From the NCBI GenBank assembly GCA_016464825.1, contig JAEKNQ010000054.1:62001-126000 (forward strand): a stretch of 64,000 nucleotides of DNA, read 5' to 3'. Shown here piece after piece: positions 24,948 to 34,276 of the stretch (within the stretch, counting starts at the first letter, position 1; each line of letters starts with the position of its first letter). The translations under genes and the position numbers were made by a program. Source of the DNA: Candidatus Dormiibacter inghamiae. GTDB taxonomy: Bacteria; Chloroflexota; Dormibacteria; Dormibacterales; Dormibacteraceae. The notes beneath the pieces were generated by a model. It saw only the letters and a list, made by a program, of their open reading frames with translations. It ran no database searches and had not been told where the DNA came from.

Positions 24948-27322
24948 CCACCAAGCTCTTCGGTGAGCGGGTCGAGCGGCGGGAGGATCGTCGACTCCTG
25001 ACCGGTATCGGTCGCTTCACCGATGACCTGGGGCACGACGCGGCCCAGGCGGCGTTCGTCCGCAGCGACTTCGCCCACGCGCGCATCCGCGACATCGACG
25101 TGTCGGGCGCCCTGGACGTGGAAGGCGTCCTTGGCGTCTACACCCATGATGATCTTCAGGGCGGTTTTGCCGAACGGCTGCCGCTGCTCATTCCCCACAG
25201 GGATCTGAAGGCGCCGCGGACTCAGTACGCCTTGGCCCGAGATGAGCTCTGCTACGCCGGCGAGGTGATCGCCATGGTGGTGGCCAGCGATCGCTACATC
25301 GCCGAGGACGCCGCCCAGGCGATCCGGGTCGAGTACGAGGAACTGCCAGTGGTGGTGGACCTGGAGCAGGCGGTGGGCGCCGGCCCGCTGACCCACTCAG
25401 ACGCTGCTGACAACATCGGCGCGCACGTGAGCGAGATGAAGGGCGATGTTGAGATAGCGCTGGCTTCGGCGCCCCACGTGTTCAAGTGGCGCTTCCGGCC
25501 CGAGCGGAGCGCCTCCATGCCGATGGAAGGCCGAGCAGTGTTCGCCCGCTACGACGCTGGTCAGGACACCCTGGAGGTGTACGACTCGACTCAGGCGCCG
25601 ACCGGGATCCGCGCTGGCCTGGCGGAGCTGTTCGAGCTGGACTGGGACCGCGTTCATGTGATCGCGCCGGACGTCGGTGGCGGCTTCGGCGTCAAGGTGA
25701 TGCAGTTCTATCCGGAGGAGGTCCTCGTGCCTTGGGCCTCGCGCCAGCTCGGGATGCCCGTCAAGTGGACCGAGGACAGGCGCGAGCACTTCATCGGCTC
25801 CAACCAGGAGCGCGGCCAGATCCATGAGGTTCGAGTGGGCGTCGACGCTGAGGGCCGGATCCTGGCGCTGGATGTCCGCTTCCTGCACGACACAGGCGCC
25901 TACTGTCCCTACGGACTGATAGTGCCCATCATCACCGCGGCCCAGCTGCCCGGCCCCTACCGGCTTTCCAACTATCGCTACTCCTTCTGGTCGGTCTTCA
26001 CTAACACAGTGCCGGTTTCGCCGTATCGCGGCGCCGGCCGCCCCCAGGCGGTATTCGTCATGGAGCGCGTGATCGAGCACGTGGCCCGAGAGCTGGGGCT
26101 GGACAGCCTGGACGTCAGGCGGCGAAACTTCATCCAGCCGGACGAGTTTCCCTACGACGTGGGCGTCAGCTGGCAGGACGGCGGCCCCACCGTCTACGAC
26201 TCCGGCGACTATCCCAGCGGCTTCCAGCTGCTGCTGGATTCGATCGGCCTGGACAGAGCCCGTCAGCAGCAGGCGGAGGCCCGGGCGGAAGGGCGGCTGG
26301 TCGGGTTGGGTGTGGGCTGTTACGTCGAGGGCACAGGCATCGGCCCTTACGAGGGCGCCACCATCTCGATCCTGCCCGACGGCACTGTCAGCGCGGCGAC
26401 CGGGCTCTCCACACAGGGCCAGGGCCACGAGACGATCTTTGCCCAGATAGTGGCCGACGAGCTGGGCGTCCCGCTGGAGCGAGTCAGCGTCACCACCGGT
26501 GACACGCGTCGGATAGGCTTCGGCGTCGGCACTTTCGCGAGCCGGAGCGCCGTAGTGGCCGGGCACGCGATGCTCAGGGCGGCTCGCTCCCTGCGAGATC
26601 AGACAGCCAGGCTCGCCTCCACCACGCTGGAGGTGGCCGTCGAAGACCTGGTCTTCGAGGCAGGGGCTGTGCACGTGCGCGGCGTGCCTGAGAAGAGTGT
26701 GCCGCTGGCTCGGCTGACCCTGGTCTCCAACCCGCTGCGCTATGCCTACGGTCGCGACGCCCGGCTCGCCGCCGAGCTCGCGCAGCGTGCCTATGCGAAG
26801 GCGGATCGCCCCCTACCTGAAGGATCGCGGCCAGGGCTGTCGGCGCTCGAGTACTACAGCCCCGCGGCCGGTGTCTTTGGCTACGGCATGCACGCGGCGC
26901 TGGTCGAGGTCGACCGCCGGACCTGCAACCTGAGGATCCTACGCTACGTGATAGTTCACGATTGCGGCAGGATCATCAATCCGCTGATTGTCGACGGTCA
27001 GGTTCTGGGCGGACTGGCCCAGGGCATCGGGGGCGCCTTCTATGAGCGCATTCACTACTCGCCTGAGGGCCAGATCCAGAACGCAAGCTTCATGGACTTC
27101 CTGATCCCCTACGCGACCGAAATCCCGCCTGTCGAGCTGCATCATCTGGAGACCCCCTCCCCACGCAACGAGCTGGGCGTCAAGGGAGTGGGTGAAGCCG
27201 GCACGATCCCGGTTCCGGCCGTGATCGCCAACGGGCTGAGCGATGCGTTGGGAGTGGCCATCGACCACGTCCCACTCTCGCCCGAGGAGATCTTCCAACT
27301 CCTTCACCCGGAGCCGAAGTGA
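24944..27322 (+). CDS. Xanthine-dehydrogenase-family molybdopterin-binding subunit
   Basis: A 792-residue catalytic subunit. Cofactor-binding stretches include APDVGGGFGVK (~residue 245), PYRGAGRPQAVFVMER (~365), GLSTQGQGHETIFAQI and the C-terminal GVGEAGTIPVPAV with the catalytic Glu. The CO-dehydrogenase-specific VAYRCSFR loop is absent: the matching position reads PYRGAGRPQ, so this is not a form I CoxL. With an NCS2 permease upstream, a purine (xanthine or hypoxanthine) is the likeliest substrate. Start TTG 24944 overlaps the upstream stop; the stop overlaps the FdrA gene. Confidence 0.93.
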   Translation: MTTKLFGERVERREDRRLLTGIGRFTDDLGHDAAQAAFVRSDFAHARIRDIDVSGALDVEGVLGVYTHDDLQGGFAERLPLLIPHRDLKAPRTQYALARDELCYAGEVIAMVVASDRYIAEDAAQAIRVEYEELPVVVDLEQAVGAGPLTHSDAADNIGAHVSEMKGDVEIALASAPHVFKWRFRPERSASMPMEGRAVFARYDAGQDTLEVYDSTQAPTGIRAGLAELFELDWDRVHVIAPDVGGGFGVKVMQFYPEEVLVPWASRQLGMPVKWTEDRREHFIGSNQERGQIHEVRVGVDAEGRILALDVRFLHDTGAYCPYGLIVPIITAAQLPGPYRLSNYRYSFWSVFTNTVPVSPYRGAGRPQAVFVMERVIEHVARELGLDSLDVRRRNFIQPDEFPYDVGVSWQDGGPTVYDSGDYPSGFQLLLDSIGLDRARQQQAEARAEGRLVGLGVGCYVEGTGIGPYEGATISILPDGTVSAATGLSTQGQGHETIFAQIVADELGVPLERVSVTTGDTRRIGFGVGTFASRSAVVAGHAMLRAARSLRDQTARLASTTLEVAVEDLVFEAGAVHVRGVPEKSVPLARLTLVSNPLRYAYGRDARLAAELAQRAYAKADRPLPEGSRPGLSALEYYSPAAGVFGYGMHAALVEVDRRTCNLRILRYVIVHDCGRIINPLIVDGQVLGGLAQGIGGAFYERIHYSPEGQIQNASFMDFLIPYATEIPPVELHHLETPSPRNELGVKGVGEAGTIPVPAVIANGLSDALGVAIDHVPLSPEEIFQLLHPEPK

Positions 27323-28818
27323 TGGCGGATGTGGTCAGCGTTCGGCGGGATACCTACTTCGACTCGGTGGCACTGATGCTGGTCTCGCGCGACGCCGCCG
27401 CGATTGAAGGAGTTGACCAGGCCTCTGCGGTGGCGGCCACCCCCCTCAACTTGGAACTCCTGCAGGGTCAGTCATTCTCGCTCCCAGAAGATCTGGGATC
27501 GAACGATCTGGTGATCGCTATCAGAGCGGAGACCGAGGCGGCTGCCCAGGCGGCCCTGGCGGCCGTGGAAGGAAGCCTGGCCGAGCAGCGGCGGAGCGCC
27601 CCCGGCGGCCACGACAATGTGCCGGCGCGTTCGCTGCGCTCGGCGGCGCGCCGTCATCCGGATCTGTCGCTTGCTTTCATCTCGGTGCCCGGCCGGTTCG
27701 CCGCTTACGAGGTCGCGCAGGCCCTGCAGGCCGGCCTGCACGTCTTCTGTTTTTCCGACGGAGTACCCCTTCAGGACGAGGTGGCACTGAAGCGACGCGC
27801 CGCCGAGCTGGATCTGCTGTTCATGGGGCCCGACTGCGGCACCGCCATCATCGATGGAGTCGGCCTCGGCTTCGCCAACGCTGTGCAGAGAGGACCGGTG
27901 GGCGTGGTAGGCGCCTCGGGCACAGGCATCCAGGAGCTCACCTGCCTGCTCGACGCAGCCGGCGTCGGCATCTCCCACGCCATCGGCGTGGGCGGCCGGG
28001 ATCTGAACCGCGAGGTAGGCGGTCTCATGACGATGGCGGCGCTGAAGCGGCTGGCTGAGGACGTCGAGACGAAGGTGATAGCGATCGTTTCGAAGCCACC
28101 TGACACGGTGGTGGCAGCCGGAATCCTGAAGGCGGCGGCCGCCTCCGGCAAGCCTGTAGTGATGGCGTTGCCCGGCCTGACCGGTCCGCTGCCCCAGGCT
28201 GCCGATGTGCACCTGACGGCGACCCTTGAGGCAGGCGCACAGGTGGCTGCCGAACTGGCCGGCGGCCGCGCGTGGAGGGAGGCGGAGCCGCAGGTTCCGA
28301 CCACACCAGGCCTGATCCGCGGTCTCTTCTCGGGCGGGACGCTCTGCACTGAGGCGATGACTGTGGTGGCCCAGGCGGGGCAGGAGGTGCGTTCGAACAT
28401 CCCGCTGCGCCCGGAATGGCGCCTCGGCGACAGCCGCACCAGCGAAGGTCACTGCTTCATCGACTTTGGCGACGACGAGCTGACCCAGGGCCGGGCGCAT
28501 CCCATGATCGACCCCAGCCTGCGCAACGATCGCTTTCAGCATGACGCGAGCGATCCGGCGGTGGGTGTAATGGTTCTGGACGTGGTGCTCGGCTACGGAG
28601 CGCATCCCGACCCCGCCGCCGACCTCGCGCCCCTGATTCGTCGGGCTCTGAGGGAGCGGCCCGGCGGACTGACAGTCTGTGTCTCGCTCTGCGCCGCGGC
28701 GCCCGATAACCAGGGTGTCGAGGGCCAGCGGGCGCAGCTGCGTGAGGCCGGCGCGGTGGTCGGTCGCAGCGCGGCCGGGGCGGCGCGGGCTGCGCTGCGG
28801 GCGGCAGGCCTGGCGTGA
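27319..28818 (+). CDS. fdrA: FdrA-family protein, probable oxamate carbamoyltransferase subunit (AllF-like)
   Basis: A 499-residue protein of the FdrA family, built from succinyl-CoA-synthetase-like parts. It shows DLSLAFISVPGRFAAYEV, GVPLQDEVALKRRA, FMGPDCGTAIIDGVG and the loop GVVGASGTGIQEL. In E. coli fdrA-ylbE-ylbF (renamed allFGH) were reported to form the oxamic transcarbamylase that converts oxalurate and phosphate to oxamate and carbamoyl phosphate. The same three families occur here in the same order, so the role is inferred by context. Start GTG 27319 or ATG 27322, overlapping the large-subunit stop. Confidence 0.88.
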   Translation: MMADVVSVRRDTYFDSVALMLVSRDAAAIEGVDQASAVAATPLNLELLQGQSFSLPEDLGSNDLVIAIRAETEAAAQAALAAVEGSLAEQRRSAPGGHDNVPARSLRSAARRHPDLSLAFISVPGRFAAYEVAQALQAGLHVFCFSDGVPLQDEVALKRRAAELDLLFMGPDCGTAIIDGVGLGFANAVQRGPVGVVGASGTGIQELTCLLDAAGVGISHAIGVGGRDLNREVGGLMTMAALKRLAEDVETKVIAIVSKPPDTVVAAGILKAAAASGKPVVMALPGLTGPLPQAADVHLTATLEAGAQVAAELAGGRAWREAEPQVPTTPGLIRGLFSGGTLCTEAMTVVAQAGQEVRSNIPLRPEWRLGDSRTSEGHCFIDFGDDELTQGRAHPMIDPSLRNDRFQHDASDPAVGVMVLDVVLGYGAHPDPAADLAPLIRRALRERPGGLTVCVSLCAAAPDNQGVEGQRAQLREAGAVVGRSAAGAARAALRAAGLA

Positions 28819-30230
28819 GCGCTGCAGACCGAAGCGGCCTGCTCGGCCGCCCGCTGCAGGTGGCCAATGCCGGCGTCGAGCTCTTCGCGGGCACTCTCAG
28901 CCAGCAGGGTGTGCCGGTGGAGCGCATCGATTGGCTGCCACCATCCGCTGCCGGCAGCGAGGGAACCTTGGCCCGGCTGGCGGCGCTGGAAGCTCGCATC
29001 GCCAAGGCCAACGACCAGGCGGTCCGCCGAATGCAGGAGGCGAAGCCGATGCTCATCGGCGTCGGCCGCGCCGGTGAACTGCTGCCCGACCTAGACCGCC
29101 ACACCCTACTCCATGCTGGTCCGCCGATCGACTGGCCGGATATGTCCGGGCCGCTCCGCGGAGCTGTGCTGGGAGCCATCATCTACGAAGGCTTGGCCGA
29201 CGACCCCGGGACAGCGGAGCGGCTGGCCGGATCGGGCGCTCTGCGGTTCGCCCCCTGCCACGAACGCGGCGCCGTCGGGCCCATGGCCGGTGTCGTGAGC
29301 GCCTCCATGCCTATGTGGATAGTCGAGAACGTGACACACGGCAACCGCGCCTACTGCACTTTCAACGAAGGTCTGGGCAAGGTGCTCCGCTACGGCGCTT
29401 TCGACGCCGAGGTGCAGGAGCGGCTGCACTGGCTGGCCGACAGCCTGGCGCCAGTGATGTCCGCCGCGCTGGCCCGTCTGGGACCGCTCGACCTGCGCAG
29501 CCTCATAGCGCAGGCGCTGCAGATGGGCGACGAGGGCCACAACCGCAACCGCGCCTGCACCTCGCTCTTCCTGCGCCAGCTGGCGCCGCTGCTGCCTGAA
29601 CTTGCGCTGCCCTCGGCCCAGCTGGCCCGGGCGGCTGCGTTCATAGCGGCCAACGACCACTTCACGCTCAACCTCACGATGCCCGCGGGGAAGGCGACTG
29701 CTGACGCCGCGGCAGGCACCGAGGCCAGCTCGATAGTGGTTGCGATGGCGCGCAACGGCACCGAGTTCGGCATCCGCCTGGCCGGCACGGGCCAGCGCTG
29801 GTTCACTGGACCGGCCGGCGTGATCGAGGGCCTCTACCTACCAGGCTTCGGCCCCGGAGACGCCAACCGCGACATCGGCGACAGCACCATCACTGAGACC
29901 ATCGGCCTGGGTGGCTTCGCGATGGCGGCGGCACCCGCAATCGTCAGCTTCGTGGGAGGCCGGCCGGAGGATGCGGTCAGCGCCACCGAGAGCATGTACG
30001 AGATCTGCTGGGCGGAGAGCTCCCACTATCAGATTCCCGCGCTGTCCTTCCGAGGCAGTCCGCTCGGCATCGACTGCCGCGAAGTGGTGCATACGGGCGT
30101 CCTGCCCTTCGTCAACACGGGCATCGCGAGCCGGGAGCCAGGCGTGGGCCAGGTCGGCGCAGGGCTGGTGAAGCCACCGCTTGAGGCGTTCGCTGCCGCC
30201 ACCGCCGCTCTGGCCGAGGAACTCGGCTGA
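28815..30230 (+). CDS. DUF1116 family protein, probable oxamate carbamoyltransferase subunit (AllG/YlbE-like)
   Basis: A 471-residue protein of the DUF1116 (YlbE) family. Recognisable parts are LLGRPLQVANAGVELFAGTL, HAGPPIDWPDMSGPLRGAVL, FAPCHERGAVGPMAGVVSAS, CTFNEGLGKVLRYGAF, MGDEGHNRNRACTSLFLRQL and REVVHTGVLPFVNTGIA. It always travels with FdrA and is thought to be a partner subunit. GTG 28815 overlaps the fdrA stop. It contains no membrane segment. Confidence 0.88.
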   Translation: MSAADRSGLLGRPLQVANAGVELFAGTLSQQGVPVERIDWLPPSAAGSEGTLARLAALEARIAKANDQAVRRMQEAKPMLIGVGRAGELLPDLDRHTLLHAGPPIDWPDMSGPLRGAVLGAIIYEGLADDPGTAERLAGSGALRFAPCHERGAVGPMAGVVSASMPMWIVENVTHGNRAYCTFNEGLGKVLRYGAFDAEVQERLHWLADSLAPVMSAALARLGPLDLRSLIAQALQMGDEGHNRNRACTSLFLRQLAPLLPELALPSAQLARAAAFIAANDHFTLNLTMPAGKATADAAAGTEASSIVVAMARNGTEFGIRLAGTGQRWFTGPAGVIEGLYLPGFGPGDANRDIGDSTITETIGLGGFAMAAAPAIVSFVGGRPEDAVSATESMYEICWAESSHYQIPALSFRGSPLGIDCREVVHTGVLPFVNTGIASREPGVGQVGAGLVKPPLEAFAAATAALAEELG

Positions 30231-30242
30231 GGCCCGCTGCGC

Positions 30243-31126
30243 ATGTCCGCCACCGCGCCGAGCGAGTGGCGCGACCCGTTCACGATCGCCTCATCCGGTC
30301 ACGTACTGGCCAGATTCTTGGGGCCGGTAGGACGTCGGCGTACGTCAACGTGGACGGCTTCGTCGTCGCGCTGACCACCGCCGGTGTGCCGCTACTGCCC
30401 AACGCGATCCGGCTGGCCGCGCGGGAGGCGGATCTGGCCGGGGCGGCGCAGGGCAACCGAGTGCGCTTTGAGCCAGGCCTGATCCAGGCCGACGGCCTCA
30501 GCGTCTACTGGGACGCGGAGCAACCGCCACTCTGGGAACCACGGCTGTCCCGGCCCTACCCAGGGGACCGGCTGAAGGTGCTGGCCAGGGCGCAGGCGCT
30601 GGGCGAGCTGGCCAGTGCAATCGATCTGGAGCTGCTTGCCGCGGAGCCATCAGCGCAGGCAGCGGCAGGTTTTTGGCAGGCGATCGCCGCAGAGCACGGA
30701 ACCGCGGCGGCTCAGGCGGCGCGAGAGCTGATCGGGCGCGGCCCCGGTCTCACGCCGGAGGGCGATGATCTGGTGGCCGGCACGGTGGCCACTTTCCTGG
30801 CGTGGGCGCCGGCCTTCGGCCGGGGGATGCCTCCCCTCTGGCTCAGCCAGCTGCTGTCGGTCGATCTCCGGCGGCGCACCACCGCGATCTCCGCCACGCT
30901 CCTGGAGCTCGCTCTCGACGGCTGTGTCGCGGAGCCGCTGACCACCGTGCTGGATGTAGGTTCCACTGACGATCGCTGGCGGGGCGCCTGGGCGCAGCTG
31001 CTGCGGCTCGGCCACAGCACCGGCCGGGCTTTGGCGCTGGCAGCCGCCAGAACCGGCATCGCCCTGTGCGTAAGGTTGGCACCTGAATACGGAGCACTGG
31101 ATGAGGCGACAGTCGCTGGCGCCTGA
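30243..31126 (+). CDS. DUF2877 family protein (AllH/YlbF-like) with an apparent frameshift near its 5' end
   Basis: The main frame (GTG 30266 to 31126) encodes VNVDGFVVALTTAGVPLLPN, ARELIGRGPGLTPEGDDLVA and RRRTTAISATLLELALDG, hallmark DUF2877 segments; this family is the third member of the FdrA-DUF1116-DUF2877 set. The more convincing N-terminus starts at ATG 30243 in another frame (MSATAPSEWRDPFTIASSGH, then VLARFLGP) and joins the main frame at about 30320, next to a GGGG run. So one base is probably extra, either a sequencing slip or a mutation. The gene follows DUF1116 by 12 bases. Confidence 0.82.
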
Positions 31127-31755
31127 CCTGCTGCGACCCCGGCTGCGACACGTCAGCTGGATCGGCGGCGGTCGCGGCGCCGGCAAGTCCACCATCGCGC
31201 GTCGGCTCGCAGCCGACCATGCGTTTCGTCTCTACAGCTGCGATGCCGACCTATCTGCGCATGTTGCTCGATCCAATCCCTCTGACCATCCGCTGCTCCA
31301 CGCCTTCCTGGCGATGGACATGGACGACAGGTGGGTCAACCGACAGCCTTCGGTGATGCTGAAGACCTTTCCTGGCTTTCAGGGCGAGGGGTTCGATCTG
31401 ATCGTCGAGGATCTGCTGGCCCTCCCTGAAGAGCCGCCAATCCTGGCCGAGGGCTTCAGACTTTTGCCTCGGCTGGTCCCCCCACTGTTGAGCCGAGCCA
31501 ATTAGGCTGTCTGGCTCGTCCCCACCCCGGACTTTCGCCGTGCGGCATTCGACAGCCGTGGGTCCACGTGGGACATCCCCCACCACACGAGCAAGCCCGA
31601 GCAGGCTCTGAGCAAATCTGCTGGCGAGAGATCGCCTCTTCACCGATGAGGTGATCAGACAGGCAAGCGCTCTAGACCTGCCTGTCACCGTGGTCGATGG
31701 CAGCCAGAATGTCGATGAGCTGACGAGCCGTGAGGCCGCCACCCTCGGTGCTTAA
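31101..31755 (+). pseudogene. P-loop kinase-like gene inactivated by a nonsense codon and a frameshift
   Basis: The first 134 codons encode HVSWIGGGRGAGKSTIARRL (Walker A) and SCDADLSAHVARSNP, WVNRQPSVMLKTFPGF and PPILAEGFRLLPRLV: a small nucleoside/shikimate-kinase-like protein. TAG at 31503-31505 interrupts it, but the same frame goes on with AVWLVPTPDFRRAAFDSRGS and then, after a shift near 31605, with NLLARDRLFTDEVIRQASAL to TAA 31753-31755. The full length would be ~217 residues. The start overlaps the DUF2877 gene by 26 bases. Confidence 0.7.
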
Positions 31756-31774
31756 CCAGAACCGGCCGCTTGGG

Positions 31775-32410
31775 TCAGCTGCTGACGAACGGCGCCTGCC
31801 GATGATGGCCTGGCGAGGTCGCCTCGTCGACCATCAGCGCTGCCACGTCCCCCCGCGTGGCCCGCATCCCCATGTTGCTCCCGTCCAGGCTGACCTGGCG
31901 GCGCTCTGTCGCCGGGCCCTCGACGATCCTGGTCGGCCGCACAGCCGTCCAACCGACGGGGCTCGCGCTCAGCACCTCGTACTCCCGCCGCTTGGCAGTC
32001 ACCAGGCTCCGCGCCAATAGATTCACAACGCCTCCGGCGAGCACATGCACAATCGGCTTGTGGTCGCCGGGCAGGGTGATCCCGGCGCCTGAGATGGCCA
32101 CGATTCGGCGCACCCCATGCTCTTCCATGGCGTGCAGGATGTTGCGCATCGCCTCAGCCAGGAAATCGGCACCCTGCTTCTCGCCTCGCCGCGGGCCCAG
32201 CGTGCTGATGACGGCGTCGCAGCCCTCGACAGTGGCCGCCACCGCGGCCGAGTCGCGGACGTCGCCGGGAACGACTGTCAACCGCTCCCCGGTGGCCTCC
32301 ACGCGCGACGGGTCGCGCGCCAGCATCCGCACCTCGTGGCCGCGAGCGAGCGCCTCATCGACCACCGCTGAGCCGGCGAAGCCGGTCCCTCCAAACACTG
32401 CGAGCTTCAT
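31775..32410 (-). CDS. NAD(P)-binding Rossmann protein (NmrA/SDR-a type)
   Basis: A 211-residue atypical short-chain dehydrogenase. It has the nucleotide motif AVFGGTGFAGSAVV at the very N-terminus, VVPGDVRDSAAVAATVEGCD and AVISTLGP, and RIVAISGAGI, as in NAD(P)H-binding BlvrB/NmrA-like proteins. ATG 32410 gives the usual start; the frame extends upstream to 32449 without coding character. Substrate unknown. It is followed by a converging dead kinase gene and preceded by an ABC exporter pair on the same strand. Confidence 0.88.
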   Translation of the reverse strand: MKLAVFGGTGFAGSAVVDEALARGHEVRMLARDPSRVEATGERLTVVPGDVRDSAAVAATVEGCDAVISTLGPRRGEKQGADFLAEAMRNILHAMEEHGVRRIVAISGAGITLPGDHKPIVHVLAGGVVNLLARSLVTAKRREYEVLSASPVGWTAVRPTRIVEGPATERRQVSLDGSNMGMRATRGDVAALMVDEATSPGHHRQAPFVSS

Positions 32411-32445
32411 GGCATATTGCGGATGAAGGGGCCGGCCCCTCCCGT

Positions 32446-33291
32446 TCAAACGATGTCCTGGCGTCGGAGCAGGAGGGCACTGAGCAGGGTGGCGCCGGCC
32501 ACGAAAGCCAGCAGCACAAGAGCCGCCTGGCCTCCGGAAACCAGCGCTTGGGGCTGGTTGGTGAAATGGACGGCTTGGCCGAACGATTCGGTGAGCGCCG
32601 TCGCGTTGGGCCCGGGGAAGAACTTCTGCAGGTTGTCGACCACGCTAGAGTGCGTCTGGCGCAACAGCGAGAAGACCAGCGCCTCGATGACGAGGATGTA
32701 GGCAAGGCCCAAGCCGATCGCCAGCGCCGACTGCCGGAAGAGGAAGGACAGCAGCACTCCAAACGCCGCACCCCAGCCCAACATCAGCCAGGAGGCAACC
32801 AGCGCCTTGGCGATGTCGATGGAATCCGGCCACTGCAGGGGGGCTCCGTCCGCCAGGCCCAGCGCGGCGCTCGTGGCGGCGGCCCCCGCCGCACAGACTA
32901 GGACGTAGACGACCAGCAGGATCGCGATCACCGCCAGCTTGCCGGCCAGGGCGCTGAGCCGGCCGGGGCCCTGCGTCAGCATTGTCTTGAGCGTCCCCCA
33001 CCCATACTCGCTGCCCACCGCCAGCACGCCCAAAATCAGGGCCATAACTTCGCCCAAGGAGCTGGACAGCGACAGAAACTGGCGGTGGAAGTTCTGCGGG
33101 TAGTAGGTCCGCAGGAGGTCCGCCTTGGTCACGCCAGGTCCAAGATTGACGCTCGCTGGAATTGAGCGCGTCGAGAACCAGCTCAGCACGTAGACTAGAA
33201 GTACCAACAAGAGGAAGAGGATGGCGAGCAGGATCCAGACAGCCGGCCGCTTCCAGAGCTTCAGCCACTCCGACCGCAGCGCGCCTGTCAC
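32446..33291 (-). CDS. ABC-2 type transporter permease
   Basis: A 281-residue membrane protein with about six hydrophobic segments (AVWILLAILFLLLVLLVYVLSWF first; LAGKLAVIAILLVVYVLVC, MLGWGAAFGVLLSFLF, ALAIGLGLAYILVIEALVF and ALVLLAFVAGATLLSALLL later). The start motif MTGALRSEWLKLWKRP is typical of the ABC-2 (NosY/BcrB-like) group. GTG 33291 overlaps the ATPase stop as GTGA. Together with 33288-34208 it forms an exporter of unknown substrate. Confidence 0.88.
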   Translation of the reverse strand: MTGALRSEWLKLWKRPAVWILLAILFLLLVLLVYVLSWFSTRSIPASVNLGPGVTKADLLRTYYPQNFHRQFLSLSSSLGEVMALILGVLAVGSEYGWGTLKTMLTQGPGRLSALAGKLAVIAILLVVYVLVCAAGAAATSAALGLADGAPLQWPDSIDIAKALVASWLMLGWGAAFGVLLSFLFRQSALAIGLGLAYILVIEALVFSLLRQTHSSVVDNLQKFFPGPNATALTESFGQAVHFTNQPQALVSGGQAALVLLAFVAGATLLSALLLRRQDIV

Positions 33292-34208
33292 GGCTGGGCA
33301 CCCACAGGTCCCGTCAGCTGCAGGAAGACGTCCTCTAATGAGCGCTCGGCCGAGCGCAGCTGCCAGACCCCAATGCCTGCCGAGACCAGCCAGTGATTTA
33401 TCTCTGCCGCGCGTTGCGGTTCAACGTCAACTATCAGCTCCCCATCCACGAGCCGGACCTTGTCGCCCAGCCGTTGTGAGAGCAGGCCCAGTGCCCGCTC
33501 TGCCGGCTGGGCCACAACCAGGAGGGAGGTCCCACCCCGGATCTCGTCGATCGTTCCCTCCTTGATGAGCTTGCCGCCGTTGATGACACCCACCCGATCA
33601 CAGATCTGCTGTACCTCGCCCAGCAAGTGGCTGGAGAGGAGCACAGTCCGCTGGCCCTGGCGCAGCTGCCTGATGAGATCGCGCATCTCCACCATTCCCT
33701 GCGGGTCGAGCCCGTTGGAGGGCTCATCCAGGATGAGGAGATCGGGCTCCTTGAGCAGCGCGGCCCCAACGCCCAGCCGCTGCTTCATGCCCAGCGAGTA
33801 CGTCTTGAACTTGTCCTTGCCGCGGGGCAGTAGACCCACCTCGTCCAGCGCCGCGTCCACCCGCGATTCAGGTGCACCGGCCGCACCGGCGGCAGCACGT
33901 AGGTTGTCGCGACCCGACAGGTAGGGATAGAAGGCGGGGCTCTCGACCAGGCAGCCGATCCTGGCCAGGCCGGCCGGATCCCCGGGCGCGTGTCCGGCGA
34001 CGACCGCCTGACCCGCGGTGGGCCGGATCAGGCCGACCAGCATCTTGAGGGTGGTGGTCTTGCCGGCCCCGTTGGGACCCAGGAAACCGTAGACCTCGCC
34101 CTTCCGCACCCGCAGCTCCAGCCGGTCGACGGCCAGCACGTGGGCGCTGTAGCGCTTGGTCAGGCCGCTGGTCGCTATGGGATGTTCCAGCTCGGCCACT
34201 GCCGTCAC
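33288..34208 (-). CDS. ABC transporter ATP-binding protein (BcrA/CcmA type)
   Basis: A 306-residue ATPase. Walker A LGPNGAGKTTTLKML, signature YSLGMKQRLGVGAALL (the degenerate SLGMKQRL form of bacitracin-type exporters), Walker B LLILDEPSNGLD and H-loop LLSSHLL are present. A ~90-residue C-terminal extension is typical of BcrA/DrrA-like proteins. Start GTG 34208. It is upstream of and overlapping its permease gene; a hydrolase gene is divergent 68 bases away. Confidence 0.92.
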   Translation of the reverse strand: MTAVAELEHPIATSGLTKRYSAHVLAVDRLELRVRKGEVYGFLGPNGAGKTTTLKMLVGLIRPTAGQAVVAGHAPGDPAGLARIGCLVESPAFYPYLSGRDNLRAAAGAAGAPESRVDAALDEVGLLPRGKDKFKTYSLGMKQRLGVGAALLKEPDLLILDEPSNGLDPQGMVEMRDLIRQLRQGQRTVLLSSHLLGEVQQICDRVGVINGGKLIKEGTIDEIRGGTSLLVVAQPAERALGLLSQRLGDKVRLVDGELIVDVEPQRAAEINHWLVSAGIGVWQLRSAERSLEDVFLQLTGPVGAQP

Positions 34209-34276
34209 GATAAACCAGTCAACCTGAGCGAGGTCGCGTCATGTCGACGCGGACACGGTGACCTGGCGCAGGTCGA

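Noticed and set aside
25397-26674. 425-codon minus-strand ORF
   Set aside because: Antisense shadow of the molybdopterin subunit gene, which has clear motifs on the plus strand.
24944-27322. Carbon-monoxide dehydrogenase large subunit (form I CoxL)
   Set aside because: The diagnostic CoxL active-site loop (VAYRCSFR) is absent and the context is a nucleobase permease and FdrA genes.
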